This document shows positions 11,457 through 23,079 of a DNA stretch of 64,000 nt, one piece after another. The stretch is from Bufo bufo (taxonomy: Eukaryota > Chordata > Amphibia > Anura > Bufonidae), in the NCBI RefSeq assembly GCF_905171765.1, contig NC_053392.1, positions 499,330,556 to 499,394,555 on the forward strand, given 5' to 3'. The notes beneath the pieces were generated by a model that did not search any database, was not told the origin of the DNA, and saw only the letters and a program-made list of their open reading frames with translations. Made by a program: the position numbers and the translations under genes. Position 1 is the stretch's first letter. Every line of letters starts with the position of its first letter.

Positions 11457-12309
11457 TATCCAATGTGTGAGAGAGAATCTAAATCGCACATCCTCATTAC
11501 TATGCTTTTGATTCAACAACTGTTTTAAATTTAAGCAAGATAAACAATGGCTATACAGCACTATTATCATAAATTTGCTATGCACTATTAGGAGGCATTA
11601 GTATACAGTTTGATCAAAGAGCATAGGCCCACTAACCACGACAAGGTCGCCTCCTTTCAAGTGGGGACCTACTCTAACTATGGCGCGGCGCAGTGCGGCG
11701 ACCATCGCGCCCCCACACCGCTCCAGAAGGCAATGGGACCCAGTAGCCACACAGCACCCGCTGTGCAGAAAAGCCACCAAGGCCCTGGGTCCCATTACTC
11801 CACCAGCACGGCACAAAAGCAGCGACGGCCACCGTCCAGCACCGCATGTGAACTGGTGCAAAGAGCTCACCTGTTCACTGCCTCTCAGGAACACCAACTG
11901 AGATTTGGTAGGAATTTTTAACCCTATGCAGACTTCTGCAGATTAAAAGCACCTGAGCCGAATGGGGAGGAGTGCTGATCCAGAGAGGGGGAAAAGCAAA
12001 GTCTATACAAAGTATCCAATGTGTGAGAGAGAATCTAAATCGCACATCCTCATTACTATGCTTTTGATACAACAACTGTTTTAAATTTAAGCAAGATAAA
12101 CAAAGGCTATACAGCACTATTATCATAAATTTACTATGCACTATTAGGAGGCATTAGTATACAGTTTGATCAAAGAGCCTAGGCCCACTTACCACGACAA
12201 GGTCGCCTCCTTTCAAGTGGGGACCTACTGTAACTATGGCGCGGCGCAGTGCGGCGACCATCGCGCCCCCACACCGCTCCAGCAGGCAATGGGACCCAGT
12301 AGCCATACA
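11457..12309. repeat. 297-bp direct duplication, offset 556 bp
   Basis: 11457-11753 and 12013-12309 are near-identical (TATCCAATGTGTGAGAGAG through GCAATGGGACCCAGTAGCCA). The 259 bp between them continue the first copy and are missing after the second. It looks like an unequal duplication inside the 3' part of the hAT copy. The open frames in it are not credible genes. Confidence 0.8.
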
Positions 12310-12893
12310 CTGTATATACAGTGGCATAAAAGGCCTTTTCTGTCAGGTGAATGACTAATTTTGGGGGCCTGTACTCCAGTGGCCTACAGTAAAATTTGTA
12401 TCCAGTGACCGCCTAATGTACCTCCAGCCACATCATCACAAGTTCTTTTCTGTCAGGTGAATGGCTAATTTTGGGGTCTGTACTTGCCTACAGTAAAATT
12501 TGTATCCAGTGACCACCTATGGACCTCCAGCCACATAATCACAAGTTCTTTTCTGTCAGGTGAATGCCAAATTGTTGTGGCCTGTACTCCCGTGGCCTAA
12601 AATTAAAAATTTCTAGGCTCCAGCAGGGCACATTTTGGAGAGTTTCCCTTTAAGGCACATAAAAATGGCCCCTGATTAAAATACATATTTTTTGTGGTAT
12701 GTCACTGTCCATGTTGTGGGAATATTTGTGCACTTTTAGTAAGTACCGTATTTGGTGGCTGAAAATATGACCTGAAGGTTTTTCAGGTTTGCCTGCCATT
12801 AAAGTCAATGGGGCCCGCCACGAATGCGTGGTTTGCGAACATTTGATCGCGAAAGCGCGTTCGCAAACGGTCCCAGCCTGTTCGTCCATCACT
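12310..12893 (+). mobile_element. hAT right end with a 105-bp tandem repeat
   Basis: TTTTCTGTCAGGTGAATG recurs at 12336, 12446 and 12549, giving 103-110-bp units. The segment ends in palindromic GTTCGCAAAC-type subterminal DNA near 12830-12893 (GTTCGTCCATCACTAC), a form also seen at other hAT ends. After 12894 the retroviral sequence resumes. Confidence 0.55.
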
Positions 12894-13285
12894 ACTTATC
12901 ACCGGTTGAGGTAAAATTCAATTACTTTGAAAAGCATTACTGTCAATGGTGTGGGCTTTTCAATAATTCAGGAGTTTTATCCAAGGCAAAAAGATTATTG
13001 TGGAAACTGCAGAACAACCACTGCAATATTTGCAAAGTGATAGAATCAAGGATGGAAATCTGTCAAACAGCAGGATAACCGCCTGGACGATGTCCTTAAT
13101 GGGATGGCCATTGGAAATCAAATACAAAATAATAAGAATTCAGTTGCTCAAGGATTAGCTGAACTTCACAATTGTACCAATGCAGGACAAAAAGATAAAT
13201 CAACAAGAAATGATTTCCTGGAAGAACAATCTTTATCTCCATATAAGTCAAGAAGTGTATTGCAAATCCTTACCATGTGTATATG
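12894..13285 (+). pseudogene. Retrovirus-like element, probable upstream envelope region
   Basis: Short open stretches (for example 13104-13270, with many Asn, Gln and Glu) continue in sense across the mariner insertion at 13288-14752 and into 14755-15050. I read this as the surface-subunit part of the envelope, but no diagnostic motif is visible here and it could belong to another gene of the element. Confidence 0.35.
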
Positions 13286-13287
13286 TA

Positions 13288-14752
13288 CAGGGTGGGCCAT
13301 TTATATGGATACACCTTAATAAAATGGGAATGGTTGGTGATATTAACTTCCTGTTTGTGGCACATTAGTATATGTGAGGGGGGAAACTTTTCAAGATGGG
13401 TGGTGACAATGGCGGCCATTTTGAAGTTGGCCATTTTGAATCCAACTTTTGTTTTTTCAATAGGAAGAGGGTCATGTGACACATCACACTTATTGTGAAT
13501 TTCACACGAAAAACAATGGTGTGCTTGGTTTTAACGTAACTTTATTCTTTCATGGGTTATTTACAAGTTTCTCTTTGTTTACAGCCATTGACATGTCGCC
13601 AAGGTTAACACGTGAGGAGCGGATAGAAATTGTGTTGATGTCTGGTGAACGCAGTAACCGGGTCATTGCAGCAGATTTCAATGCAAGACACCCTACGAGA
13701 CCACCCATCTCCCATGCTACAGTTAGCAAACTGCTTGCTAAGTTTCGTGAAACTGGTTCAGTGTTGGATTTGCCAAAATGTGGACGCATGAAATCTGTCT
13801 CTAATGAAGAAACATCAGTGGCTGTCCTAGCTTCATTCAGCAAGAGCCCACAGCGTAGCACTCGCCTCATGTCACTGGAGAGTGGCATTAGTCGAACATC
13901 CCTTCGGCGGATATTAGCTACTCACAAATGGCACCCTTACAAACTCCAGCTACTGCAGCATCTCAACGAGGATGACCCAGATCGGCACACTGAATTTGCA
14001 GAATGGGCAAAACAAAAATTGGAACAGGACCCTCAGTTTACGCAGAAGATTTTGTTCAGTGATGAGGCAAACTTTTATGTGAATGGTGAAGTTAACAAAC
14101 AAAACCACCACTATTGGTCTGACACCAACCCACATTGGATAGATCCCTCCAAGACTGTTGGAACAAAAATATTGATGGTATGGTGTGGTATATGGGGTAC
14201 AAAGATAGTGGGGCCATTTTTATCAATGGAAACCTCAAGGCCACTGGATATGCGAAATTGCTACATAATGATGTGTTTCCCTCTTTATGCGCTGAAGCTG
14301 GCACGTTCCCTGAGTTTTTCCAGCAAGATGGTGCACCACCACTTTATGGGTGTGAGGTCCGAGCATTCCTAGATGAACAGTTTCCTGGAAAGTGGATTGG
14401 TCATCGTGGGCCAGTTGAATGGCCCCCAAGGTCTCCCGATCTGACCCCCTTAGACTTTTATCTTTGGGGTCATCTGAAGGCAATTGTCTATGCTGTGAAG
14501 ATACGAGATGTGCAGCACCTGAAACTACGGATACTGGAAGCCTGTGCTAGCATTTCTACTGCTGTGTTGCTATCAGTGTGTGAAGAGTGGGAGAAGAGGG
14601 TTGCATTGACAATCCAACACAATGGGCAGCACATTGAACACATTTTATAACTGGTCAGTTTCCCCCCTCACATATACTAATGTGCCACAAACGAAGTTAA
14701 TATCAACCATTCCCATTTTATTAAGGTGTATCCATATAAATGGCCCACCCTG
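13288..14752 (+). mobile_element. Mariner-like element with D,D41D spacing
   Basis: 1465 bp, flanked by TA at 13286-13287 and 14753-14754. The long terminal inverted repeats (about 95 bp) begin CAGGGTGGGCCATTTATATG and include ACACCTTAATAAAATGGGAA on both arms. It is inserted into the retroviral remnant on the same strand. Confidence 0.93.
13593..14650 (+). pseudogene. Mariner-type transposase (D,D41D), one frameshift
   Basis: Cut-and-paste transposase of about 352 residues from MSPRLTREERIEIV. The N-terminal half has helix-turn-helix DNA-binding segments (ISHATVSKLLAKFRETG). The catalytic triad reads D in FSDEANF (14061-14063), D in QQDGAPP (14327-14329) and D in LTPLDFYLWG (14453-14455). 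The last two are separated by 41 residues, as in the D,D41D family, not the 34 of classical mariner. One base is missing from a run of T near 14216-14221, which moves the rest to another frame. All three catalytic residues are otherwise intact, so the copy is young. Confidence 0.88.
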
Positions 14753-14754
14753 TA

Positions 14755-15417
14755 CATCGCCCTAATCTTGGGGAAGGAGTTCCACTCTGAACTGATCGCT
14801 GTACCAGGCCCTTCATCTGGGATCATGCTGCAGAATACCACGGGATTCATCTTGACAAATAAGAGGATTCTATCGCAGAAGATCTAAGTCAGTTTGGATC
14901 CACGCATCTCCGTTGAAAGACAGTTCAACGTTTCCGAGATTCAGTCTCCAGAGATAAACATGTGGTATCAAATACACGTCGGTTATTCCCAAGAACGGAT
15001 TACACAAATCCTGGAACAGACAAGAAAGAATTGGGAAGGGAACAGTTTTCCATGAGTCAACGACCAAAGCGGTTCATTTCTGCGATTGCAGCTGCCATAA
15101 TCTTTGGCGTAGTAGGCGCTGTCGTTGCCACGGGTGTATCAGCTGCTAATTCCATCTCTATTAAGACATTGGAACTTGATATCGGTTCGCTAAAAAGGAA
15201 TCTGATGACTATTCATGCGGAGATAGAAAATCAGAAACAACATCTATCAGACTTATATTCCATTGTGGAGGACACTATCGTCACCACCAACTTGCATTTA
15301 AAGTTATTGACCCACTCAATAAATCTTCATGAGAGTAACGAACAATTTAAACAAGAACTTATATTCCTAAAGAAGTGTATTGACCTCCATACACATATCT
15401 ATCACGATGAAATATAA
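14755..15417 (+). pseudogene. Retroviral envelope remnant: surface part, cleavage site, fusion-peptide segment
   Basis: From 14760 one frame runs as an envelope-like ectodomain, with a TAA near 14885, to about 15050. The frame then shifts to the one at 14962-15417. That frame holds a basic furin-type site RPKR (near 15062-15073), directly followed by a hydrophobic Ala/Gly/Val-rich segment of about 25 residues (FISAIAAAIIFGVVGAV), as in class I fusion proteins, and then a heptad-rich helix (about 15160-15390). The membrane anchor is missing because the frame stops at 15415-15417. The layout resembles retroviral transmembrane subunits and also paramyxovirus-like F proteins. Its place after a pol remnant supports a retroviral origin. 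Confidence 0.65.
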
Positions 15418-17176
15418 TGTGAGATGCAATTTTTCAGAAAGACTTTAGCAAAGCTCTGGCTAGAACATTACCAACCAAGTCCATACACCCCAGTTCTTGA
15501 GGAACCCGTATGAAAAGCCCTTTTGACATTCCAATATAATCCAATTTATTTCAATTGATTAGATAGTAATGAAGGGGGATTTGTTGTGCTTTTTCATAGG
15601 CATATAACATTTATATGTAAATATCATAATTATAGTGGATTTGATTATATATGAGGCCATATTATGATATATTCCGCATTTTTGTATGTATTTTTAAAGT
15701 TGGCCGAAATAGGTTCATGGAAAGGACACTGTTCATACGTTTTCTTCTCTATAGATGTACCAGTCTGAGAAGAGTCATTCTTGTCTCTTTATAGATTTAT
15801 GACTGAGATAAGGATATTCTCTAGGTGTATCTGGTACTAATTACCCCTACAGTTGATGTCTATTGATGAAGCAGAAAATCTGTGGTGTCTGTATACACAT
15901 ATAATGAACCTTAGTTTTTTTTTGTATAAGATAATCAATAGGAAATATGTATTGTTTTATCTTGTTAAATATTATGAAGGACGTCAATGCATCTATTATC
16001 TTATATATTTCTCACTAGGAACGCATGTACTCCTAAAATATGATGAGAAGAATTTTAAGTATAGACTTTGTTAACGAGTCTCCGTTCAGGGAAGGCGATG
16101 TTATTTTAACTAACAATCAATCACCCGTTGAAGTGACAGGGGAGACACACATGTCTGTGAGAGTACAAGGTCTATTATATTTTTATCAATACCATAAATT
16201 TGATAGTTTTGGAGATGTCTAAACTGCTACCTTAATGTCTATGCTTTAATTGGTACATGTGTCAAAGTTAATCCCTGTAGCTCTGATTTAGGATTCCATA
16301 TGTTATGTTATGGAATGTAAGATGAAGTCAGACCTGGACATTTAACCCTTATTGGTAATGATGCTAATAGATTATGCAATAGTGCCACCTAGGTATAAAT
16401 AAGTAACATTACACCAACAGCAGGAATGCATTCTAGGTAATACATTGACATCACAGTCAGTATCATATGTACACGCCTAACCGACAATGATTGGAAAACT
16501 CCAAGTTGGGAAGATGTCTAACTGATAAGTTTTTGATAATAAACCACACACAAGAAAAAAAAAGGAAAGAAAGGAGAGACCCCAGGAGAAAAATCCCAAT
16601 GATCAGAACGGACTTTAGAGCTGACTTCCCTTAGACTCTGCATATCATCTGCATTCTAGGGTAAAGTATAACTTTATTATGTGTAGTATTATTTGAATTA
16701 AGTGGCCTGATATTTAGTAACTCCCCTCTTTAGTGCGGCTGTATAATGTTAAAAGTGCTACATCAATATTATCACTATTCAGTAAAGATGCATATTACTG
16801 AATAAAAGATCTAATATTGATATCGGAGAAAATCTCTGATTAGAATATTCACATTCCATAGTCAATATCAGGCCTGATAATTTATAAATTGTGTCGCAAT
16901 ACTACCCGATTTCCGAGATTGGTCATAGTTTGAGCAGGGCAAGGGTTCATATCTACCGTATACATTTTATGTTTGAGAGGTAATAAGGAACGCTGGTATT
17001 TGTGTTAGAGCCATCTAGTGGTGAATTCCGGGCACTACATATTACTGTGTGTTATTGCATACCATTGAGTTTTATACTGATTAAGCTTTGATTGTATTCT
17101 AAGTTATTGTATAATAATAATCATTTATATTTTTGCATAGATGCTTGTACCATGTTTTACTGATTGCACAATATAA
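15418..17176. other. Unassigned DNA downstream of the envelope remnant
   Basis: AT-rich sequence with no convincing gene. A purine-rich run at 16550-16590 (AAAAGGAAAGAAAGGAGAGA) could be the polypurine tract of the retroviral element, with an LTR after it, but I see no matching left LTR. Confidence 0.3.
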
Positions 17177-17524
17177 TTAAAGGGAACCTGTCAACGAGAT
17201 TTTGTGTATAGAGCTGAGGACATGGGTTGCTAGATGGCCGCTAGCACATCTGCAATACCCAGTCCCCATAGCTCTGTGTGCTTTTATTGTGTAAACCAAA
17301 CGATTTGATACATATGTAAATTAACCTGAGATGAGTCCTGCCCCTGACTCATCTCTTGTACAGGACTCATCTCAGGTTAATTTTCATATGGATCAAATCG
17401 TTTTTTTTACACAATAAAAGCACACAGAGCTATGGGAACTGGGTATTGCGGATGTGCTAGCGGCCATCTAGCAACCCATGTCCTCAGCTCTATACACAAA
17501 ATCCCGGTGACAGGTTCCCTTTAA
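17177..17524. mobile_element. T2/Kolobok-type palindromic MITE, 348 bp
   Basis: Begins TTAAAGGGAACCTGTCA and ends TGACAGGTTCCCTTTAA. The TTAA is duplicated at 17177-17180 and 17521-17524. The arms of about 150 bp pair nearly throughout, around a loop near 17335-17375. The same family recurs, left end truncated, at 39956-40252. Confidence 0.9.
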
Positions 17525-17727
17525 ATTAACGACACAATCTTTTTGAGGTGTTTTATCTAGGATCAATTGCCTTTGAAATGTTTCCTTTGATCCTTTCTTT
17601 TATATAAAGCATTTGCTTTATATCCCTGACAAAGATTGACTGTGTAAAGGAGGCCTACTTTACTGGATCATACAGCGCTCTGTAAGGTTGCCGAAACAAA
17701 GACTCATTGTTTGCTATTTTCATATTG

Positions 17728-18125
17728 ATAGGATATGCTATAAATGCCCGATAGATTAAGGTACCACCTCTGTGGCCCTCTCCTATATTACGAACGGGTT
17801 CCCAAAGTGAATGGAGAGCAGCCGTGCATGTTTGGCCACCTCTCTATCCACTGCCAGACAGTCAATGAGGGGGTTAATGGAGGGGTGGCAGCTCATACAT
17901 GGCTTGCTCTACATTCACTGCTATGGGACTTCTGAAAATACCACATCACACTCGCTTAGCTATGGTGGCAAATGGAGAGAACACCACACGGTGTACTTTT
18001 ACTTCACAGCAGGTTCTGTCCCTGAGACAGAAGCTCATCTCAGGGATGGGACCTGCACTTGTCAGACATTTATGGCATATCCTATCGATATGCCATATAC
18101 TGAATGTCCCAGATAGGACCCCTTT
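17728..18125. mobile_element. Fold-back MITE-like repeat
   Basis: The ends are loosely inverted: GATAGGATATGCTATAAATG at the left and CATATACTGAATGTCCC before AGATAG at the right. The internal open frames are not convincing. Confidence 0.45.
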
Positions 18126-19445
18126 AATACCACAAAAGCTAAAGACTGTTTCATAGAATAAATCAGATGCAGTATTGTTGTGGTTAGTGATTTGAATCCA
18201 TATCAGGTTTCCATAAGTTGCCATGATGACACTGCAAAATATCAGAAAAGGACATGAATCTCTTAGTAGTGCAGACTCAGGCTTATAAATTCAAATAATC
18301 ATATTTTAGCATTGAATTAAGCCACATTTTGAGGCACACAAAGTAGTATCTTATGCATTTCTTACAAACGTCTTCTAGTAGATTCCTCTTTAAATGTGGC
18401 TAAATTGAATGGAGTGCATGCACATGGAAGCAGTTTGTAAGTTAAGCACAAGAATGATATAAAATCGCTTGATCCTTTTGTTAGTGTCTAAGGAAAATTG
18501 TTAACAGAAGACCAGGAAAAGCAGAACCACAGGACAGAAATGTTTAGAATGTGTGCACCGTATTGCCCCAAATGCCCGGTCTTCTGTAAACAGCAGGGAA
18601 TCCATAGAATTTATTCTAACTACTCATATTAATGGCAGCTTCTGTCTGATATTTAGAAGCTGAACACTTATATATGCAAACAGATTCATTCTTAAACAGT
18701 GCTGTCATATTGCTGACACCATGTGGAAACAGGGAGCAGCTGGAGTCTGTCTTGGTGCAGCGTAATTACAGGGTATACTTCTAAAATGTCTGTCTTGTGG
18801 TAAAGATGCTCATTAACTCATGTCTTGTTTTTACTTTGAAAGTTGAAATGCTGCTTTCATAAATTAAATAAAAAGATTTTATTTTTCCCACAAGCCTCTT
18901 CAGAGACCAAGTTCACTTTATTAAAATGTAATGAATTGAATCACTTGCTATAAGTGGTAAATGTGAGTGTATCTGAATGCACCAACCTGCTTCATTATTC
19001 TTATGATATGCATGGAGTCATTGAGCTATTCTGGAAAATGAACTACAGAACTAGAAAATATGTGGTTTGTAAAGTACAAGGATATAGACACTTTCTGTAT
19101 CTATTCTGGATGCTGGCCTCCCGGCTCTCCCCTGACGGCTGATGTCTGGGGATATAAAGATCAGACCCACTGGATTTTGACTGCCCGATACCTATGTTCT
19201 CAAGAAATAAGCTGGTGCCAGTGTCAGGCAGCAATTTCTCACCTGTCCCTATTCACTACGCATGCATTTTCAGCCAAGTCGAGCATGGGAGGATTGGAAT
19301 AGATAGCTGTTGGAAAAATGAGCGTTCAGTTGATATCTATCTCTTATCTATGGCCAGCTTAAAGGGATTTTCTGGTTTGCATCAACATCCTTTAAAATAT
19401 CAATTTTTGAAGATAGCTGTAATTTTGTGATGATTTTTTTTTAAC
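18126..19445. other. No recognisable feature
   Basis: AT-rich DNA. I see no coding frame of note, no clear terminal repeats and no tandem array. Confidence 0.4.
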
Positions 19446-19608
19446 CAGGGCCGTCTTTAACAAGGGGCAAAAGGGGCAGCTGCCCCGGGCCCATTTGCTC
19501 CTGGGGGGCCCAAGGCAGCTGCCTCTTGAGCCCTGCTGGCCACTGCCCTGGGTGTCAGGCTGTCAGCTACACAGGGGGGTGCTGCCATGCCATGCCTGCT
19601 GGTGTTCC

Positions 19609-19998
19609 GTTAGATTTCCCTACCTTGTGAGATTTCCCTACCCTCGTCACTTCCGTCCGCACCAGACATGATGTGAGGAGGTGTGCCGCACCGTGGTGAT
19701 GGATGGGGTAGGGAAATTTCACAGCAGAGTTAGCTGAACACCGGCCAACACTGTGCATGCGCCGGGAGCCTCACCAGCGGTTAGGGTAGGGAAAAATTAT
19801 GGGCCGGTGCTTTTTCCCTACCCTAACCGCTGGTGAGGCTCCCAGCGCAGTGTCGGCCGGTGTCCAGCTAACTCTGCTGTGAAATTTCCCTACCCCTTCG
19901 TTGTGCGCCTGCGCGGTGCGGCACACCTTCTCACGTCATGTCTGGTGCGGCCGGAAGTGACGAGGGTAGGGAAATCTCACGAGGTAGGGAAATCTAAC
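19609..19998. repeat. Fold-back of about 190-bp arms
   Basis: GTTAGATTTCCCTACC at the left pairs with GGTAGGGAAATCTAAC at the right, and the arms pair through to a centre near 19797. TTTCCCTACC occurs several times per arm. It may be a separate MITE inserted in the hAT-like element, or part of it. Confidence 0.75.
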
Positions 19999-20229
19999 GA
20001 AACACCGGAACTCCAGGCAGCGAACTGTGAGAGCTGTGATTCTCTTAGAAGAAAGGACCTTAGATGACATCATCACCATGTGACCAGTAACCTAGCAATA
20101 TTACTGGTCACATGGCTATGAGGTCATCAAAGGTCCTTTCTCTCTACCAGGAGTGTTGCTGAAGGAGAAGTTTGCCTTAACTGTGGAGTTTTTTTTGTGA
20201 AGATTACATCAGGAAAAGGTGACAGGGGC

Positions 20230-22030
20230 TTTTATGCTAATATACTGTAAGCTACTATATACTGTGGGGGGCTGTATACGGTGGGGTGCTATACTGCTCT
20301 ACTGAATACTGTGGGGTGCTGTATATTGTGGGGTGCTATACTGCTCTACTGTATACTGGGGGGTGCTGTATACTGTATACTGTGAGGTGCTGTATTTTGT
20401 ATAGTTTGGGGTGCTGTATACTGTATACTGTGAGGTGCTGTATACTGTGGGGTGCTGTATACTGTGGGGTGCTATACTGCTCTACTGTATACTGGGGGGT
20501 GCTGTATACTGTATACTGTGAGGTGCTGTATTTTGTATAGTTTGGGGTGCTGTATACTGTATACTGTGAGGTGCTGTATACTGTGGGGTGCTGTATACTG
20601 TGGGGTTCTATACTGCTCTACTATTTACTGTGGGGTGCTATATACTGTATAGTGTGGGGGTGCTATACTGCATACTGTGGGTTGCTGTATACGATAGGGT
20701 GCTATACTGCGGGGTGCTATATACTATAGGGTGCTATACTGCATACTGTGTGGTGCTGTATACTATAGGGTGCTATACTGCTTGCATACTGTGGGGTGCT
20801 GTATACTATAGGGTGCTATACTGCATACTGTGCGGTGCTGTATTCTATAGGGTGCTATACTGCATACTGTGGGGTGCTGTAAACTATAGGGTGTTATACT
20901 GCATACTGTGGGGTGCTGTATACTATAGGGTGCTATACTGCATACTGTGGGGTGCTATATACTATAGGGTGCTATACTGCATACTGTGGGTGCTATATAC
21001 TATATGGTGCTATACTGCATACTGTGGGGTGCTGTAAACTATAGGGTGTTATACTGCATACTGTGGGGTGCTATATACTATATGGTGCTATACTGCTCTA
21101 CTATTTACTGTGGGGTGCTATATACTGTATAGTGTGGGGGTGCTATACTGCATACTGTGGGTTGCTGTATACGATAGGGTGCTATACTGCGGGGTGCTAT
21201 ATACTATAGGGTGCTATACTGCATACTGTGTGGTGCTGTATACTATAGGGTGCTATACTGCTTGCATACTGTGGGGTGCTGTATACTATAGGGTGCTATA
21301 CTGCATACTGTGCGGTGCTGTATTCTATAGGGTGCTATACTGCATACTGTGGGGTGCTATATACTATATGGTGCTATACTGCATACTGTGGGGTGCTGTA
21401 AACTATAGGGTGTTATACTGCATACTGTGGGGTGCTGTATACTATAGGGTGCTATACTGCATACTGTGGGGTGCTATATACTATAGGGTGCTATACTGCA
21501 TACTGTGGGTGCTATATACTATATGGTGCTATACTGCATACTGTGGGGTGCTGTAAACTATAGGGTGTTATACTGCATACTGTGGGGTGCTATATACTAT
21601 ATGGTGCTATACTGCTCTACTATTTACTGTGGGGTGCTATATACTGTATAGTGTGGGGGTGCTATACTGCATACTGTGGGTTGCTGTATACGATAGGGTG
21701 CTATACTGCGGGGTGCTATATACTATAGGGTGCTATACTGCATACTGTGTGGTGCTGTATACTATAGGGTGCTATACTGCTTGCATACTGTGGGGTGCTG
21801 TATACTATAGGGTGCTATACTGCATACTGTGCGGTGCTGTATTCTATAGGGTGCTATACTGCATACTGTGGGGTGCTATATACTATATGGTGCTATACTG
21901 CATACTGTGGGGTGCTGTAAACTATAGGGTGTTATACTGCATACTGTGGGGTGCTGTATACTATAGGGTGCTATACTGCATACTGTGGGGTGCTATATAC
22001 TATAGGGTGCTATACTGCATACTGTGGGGT
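20230..22030. repeat. 39-bp minisatellite with 519-bp higher-order unit
   Basis: The basic unit is about 39 bp (TACTGTGGGGTGCTGTATAC followed by TATAGGGTGCTATACTGCA). A block starting near 21068 is repeated almost exactly at 21587, a 519-bp period; an earlier, 39-bp shorter version starts near 20588. The unit length is a multiple of 3, so long open frames rich in Tyr, Cys and Leu appear at 20286-22135. These are by-products and not genes. Confidence 0.93.
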
Positions 22031-22567
22031 TCTGGGGTGCACTGTAACACTAGGGTGAGCCGAGCCCCGGTTTCCTTCCTGAACTGCAGATCGGTGCCCA
22101 CTTCCAGCCCTGAGCCCAGCTGCCGAGAGCACTGATCCTGAGCCGCTGGAGTCTTCAGAACTGGAAGTATTTACAGTCATTCACTGTACTCTACCAGGTG
22201 TGTGGATATTTTTTGTGTGTGTGTTGTGGTGGAGGCCGTGAGTGCATGCAAAGGTGTGGGAAGGCGGGATCCAGGGGGCCCAAGTAAATTTTTGCCCAGG
22301 GTCCAATCAATATTAAAGACGGCCCTGGTTTTACCTTTATTGCTCCTATCTTCTGTTCAAGGCTGTGCTGGAGTTGTGACAGAGAAAGGAGTAATGCATC
22401 ATGGGTTTGGTTGAATAGCTACAAGAATTGCTAAATGCAGGATGGAAACCAATCAAAGCAATCTATTTGCATGGTGAAAACAAGTCTGGGGGGTTCAAAT
22501 TGGAAAAAAAATGCATGAAGATGTACATGAGATAATCAACTACATGAGCTTATCTGTTAGTCTAGTT

Positions 22568-22848
22568 TTACACATGTGTCAAAGAACTCCTGCAGGCTGT
22601 TGCAGCCTGCTGCAGTTCTTTGGATCCGACATAGCCTAATAGTGGCGCATACCCACCAGACCCCATTGACTATAATGGGATGCGGTGAGGATCCTGCAGT
22701 TCCCCAGAATATGCTGGGCTTCGGCCAGACAAAATCCCATTATAGTCAATGGGGTCCAGCGGATAGCAACACTATCTGGCCCTGGAGAACTCTGGCCACC
22801 TGTTCTCTGCCGGAACTGCCTGCTGGATTTCTTTGACACGTACTGTGA
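22568..22848. mobile_element. Short fold-back MITE
   Basis: CACATGTGTCAAAGAA at the left pairs with TTCTTTGACACGTACTGTG at the right. Inner arms also pair (CCATTGACTATAATGGGAT with ATCCCATTATAGTCAATGG). Confidence 0.6.
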
Positions 22849-23079
22849 TGAAAGTAATCTAAATAACCATAGTCATACTGGAATACTCCTTTAGGCTATG
22901 TTCATATGGCAGATTTTAAAACACTAGAAATATTCACAATGTACACCTCTGGAGTCTAGAACACAACATTAACAGAGCTTTAGCCCTACATTGTGTTTTC
23001 CTATTCCTCTTGAAATATGAGAAAAGCCAATGACCAGTTTAATACCCCCGACATGCAGCAATGATCTATAAAAAGCATG

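Larger units (their letters stand above)
19446..22327 (+). mobile_element. hAT-like element (CAGGGCCGTCTTTAA ends) with giant tandem array
   Basis: It starts CAGGGCCGTCTTTAACA and ends TATTAAAGACGGCCCTG. The flanking 8-mers TTTTTAAC and GTTTTACC agree at 6 of 8 positions, suggesting a worn hAT duplication. Inside are GGGGCAGCTGCCCCGGG subterminal palindromes, a 390-bp fold-back, a small hairpin (20052-20140) and 1.8 kb of minisatellite. No transposase is present. A second, inverted copy of the family is at 41519-49451, with a perfect 8-bp duplication. Confidence 0.8.

Noticed and set aside
15050..15417. Paramyxovirus gene inserted directly in the genome
   Set aside because: The piece follows retroviral protease and RT remains on the same strand, so a retroviral envelope with F-like form is the simpler reading.
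17744..18156. Overlapping frames as a small host gene
   Set aside because: They lie within a fold-back repeat, overlap in three frames and show no conserved motif.
20286..22135. Long open frames rich in Tyr, Cys and Leu
   Set aside because: They arise because the 39-bp and 519-bp repeat units are multiples of three without stops in one frame. No start context or domain is seen.
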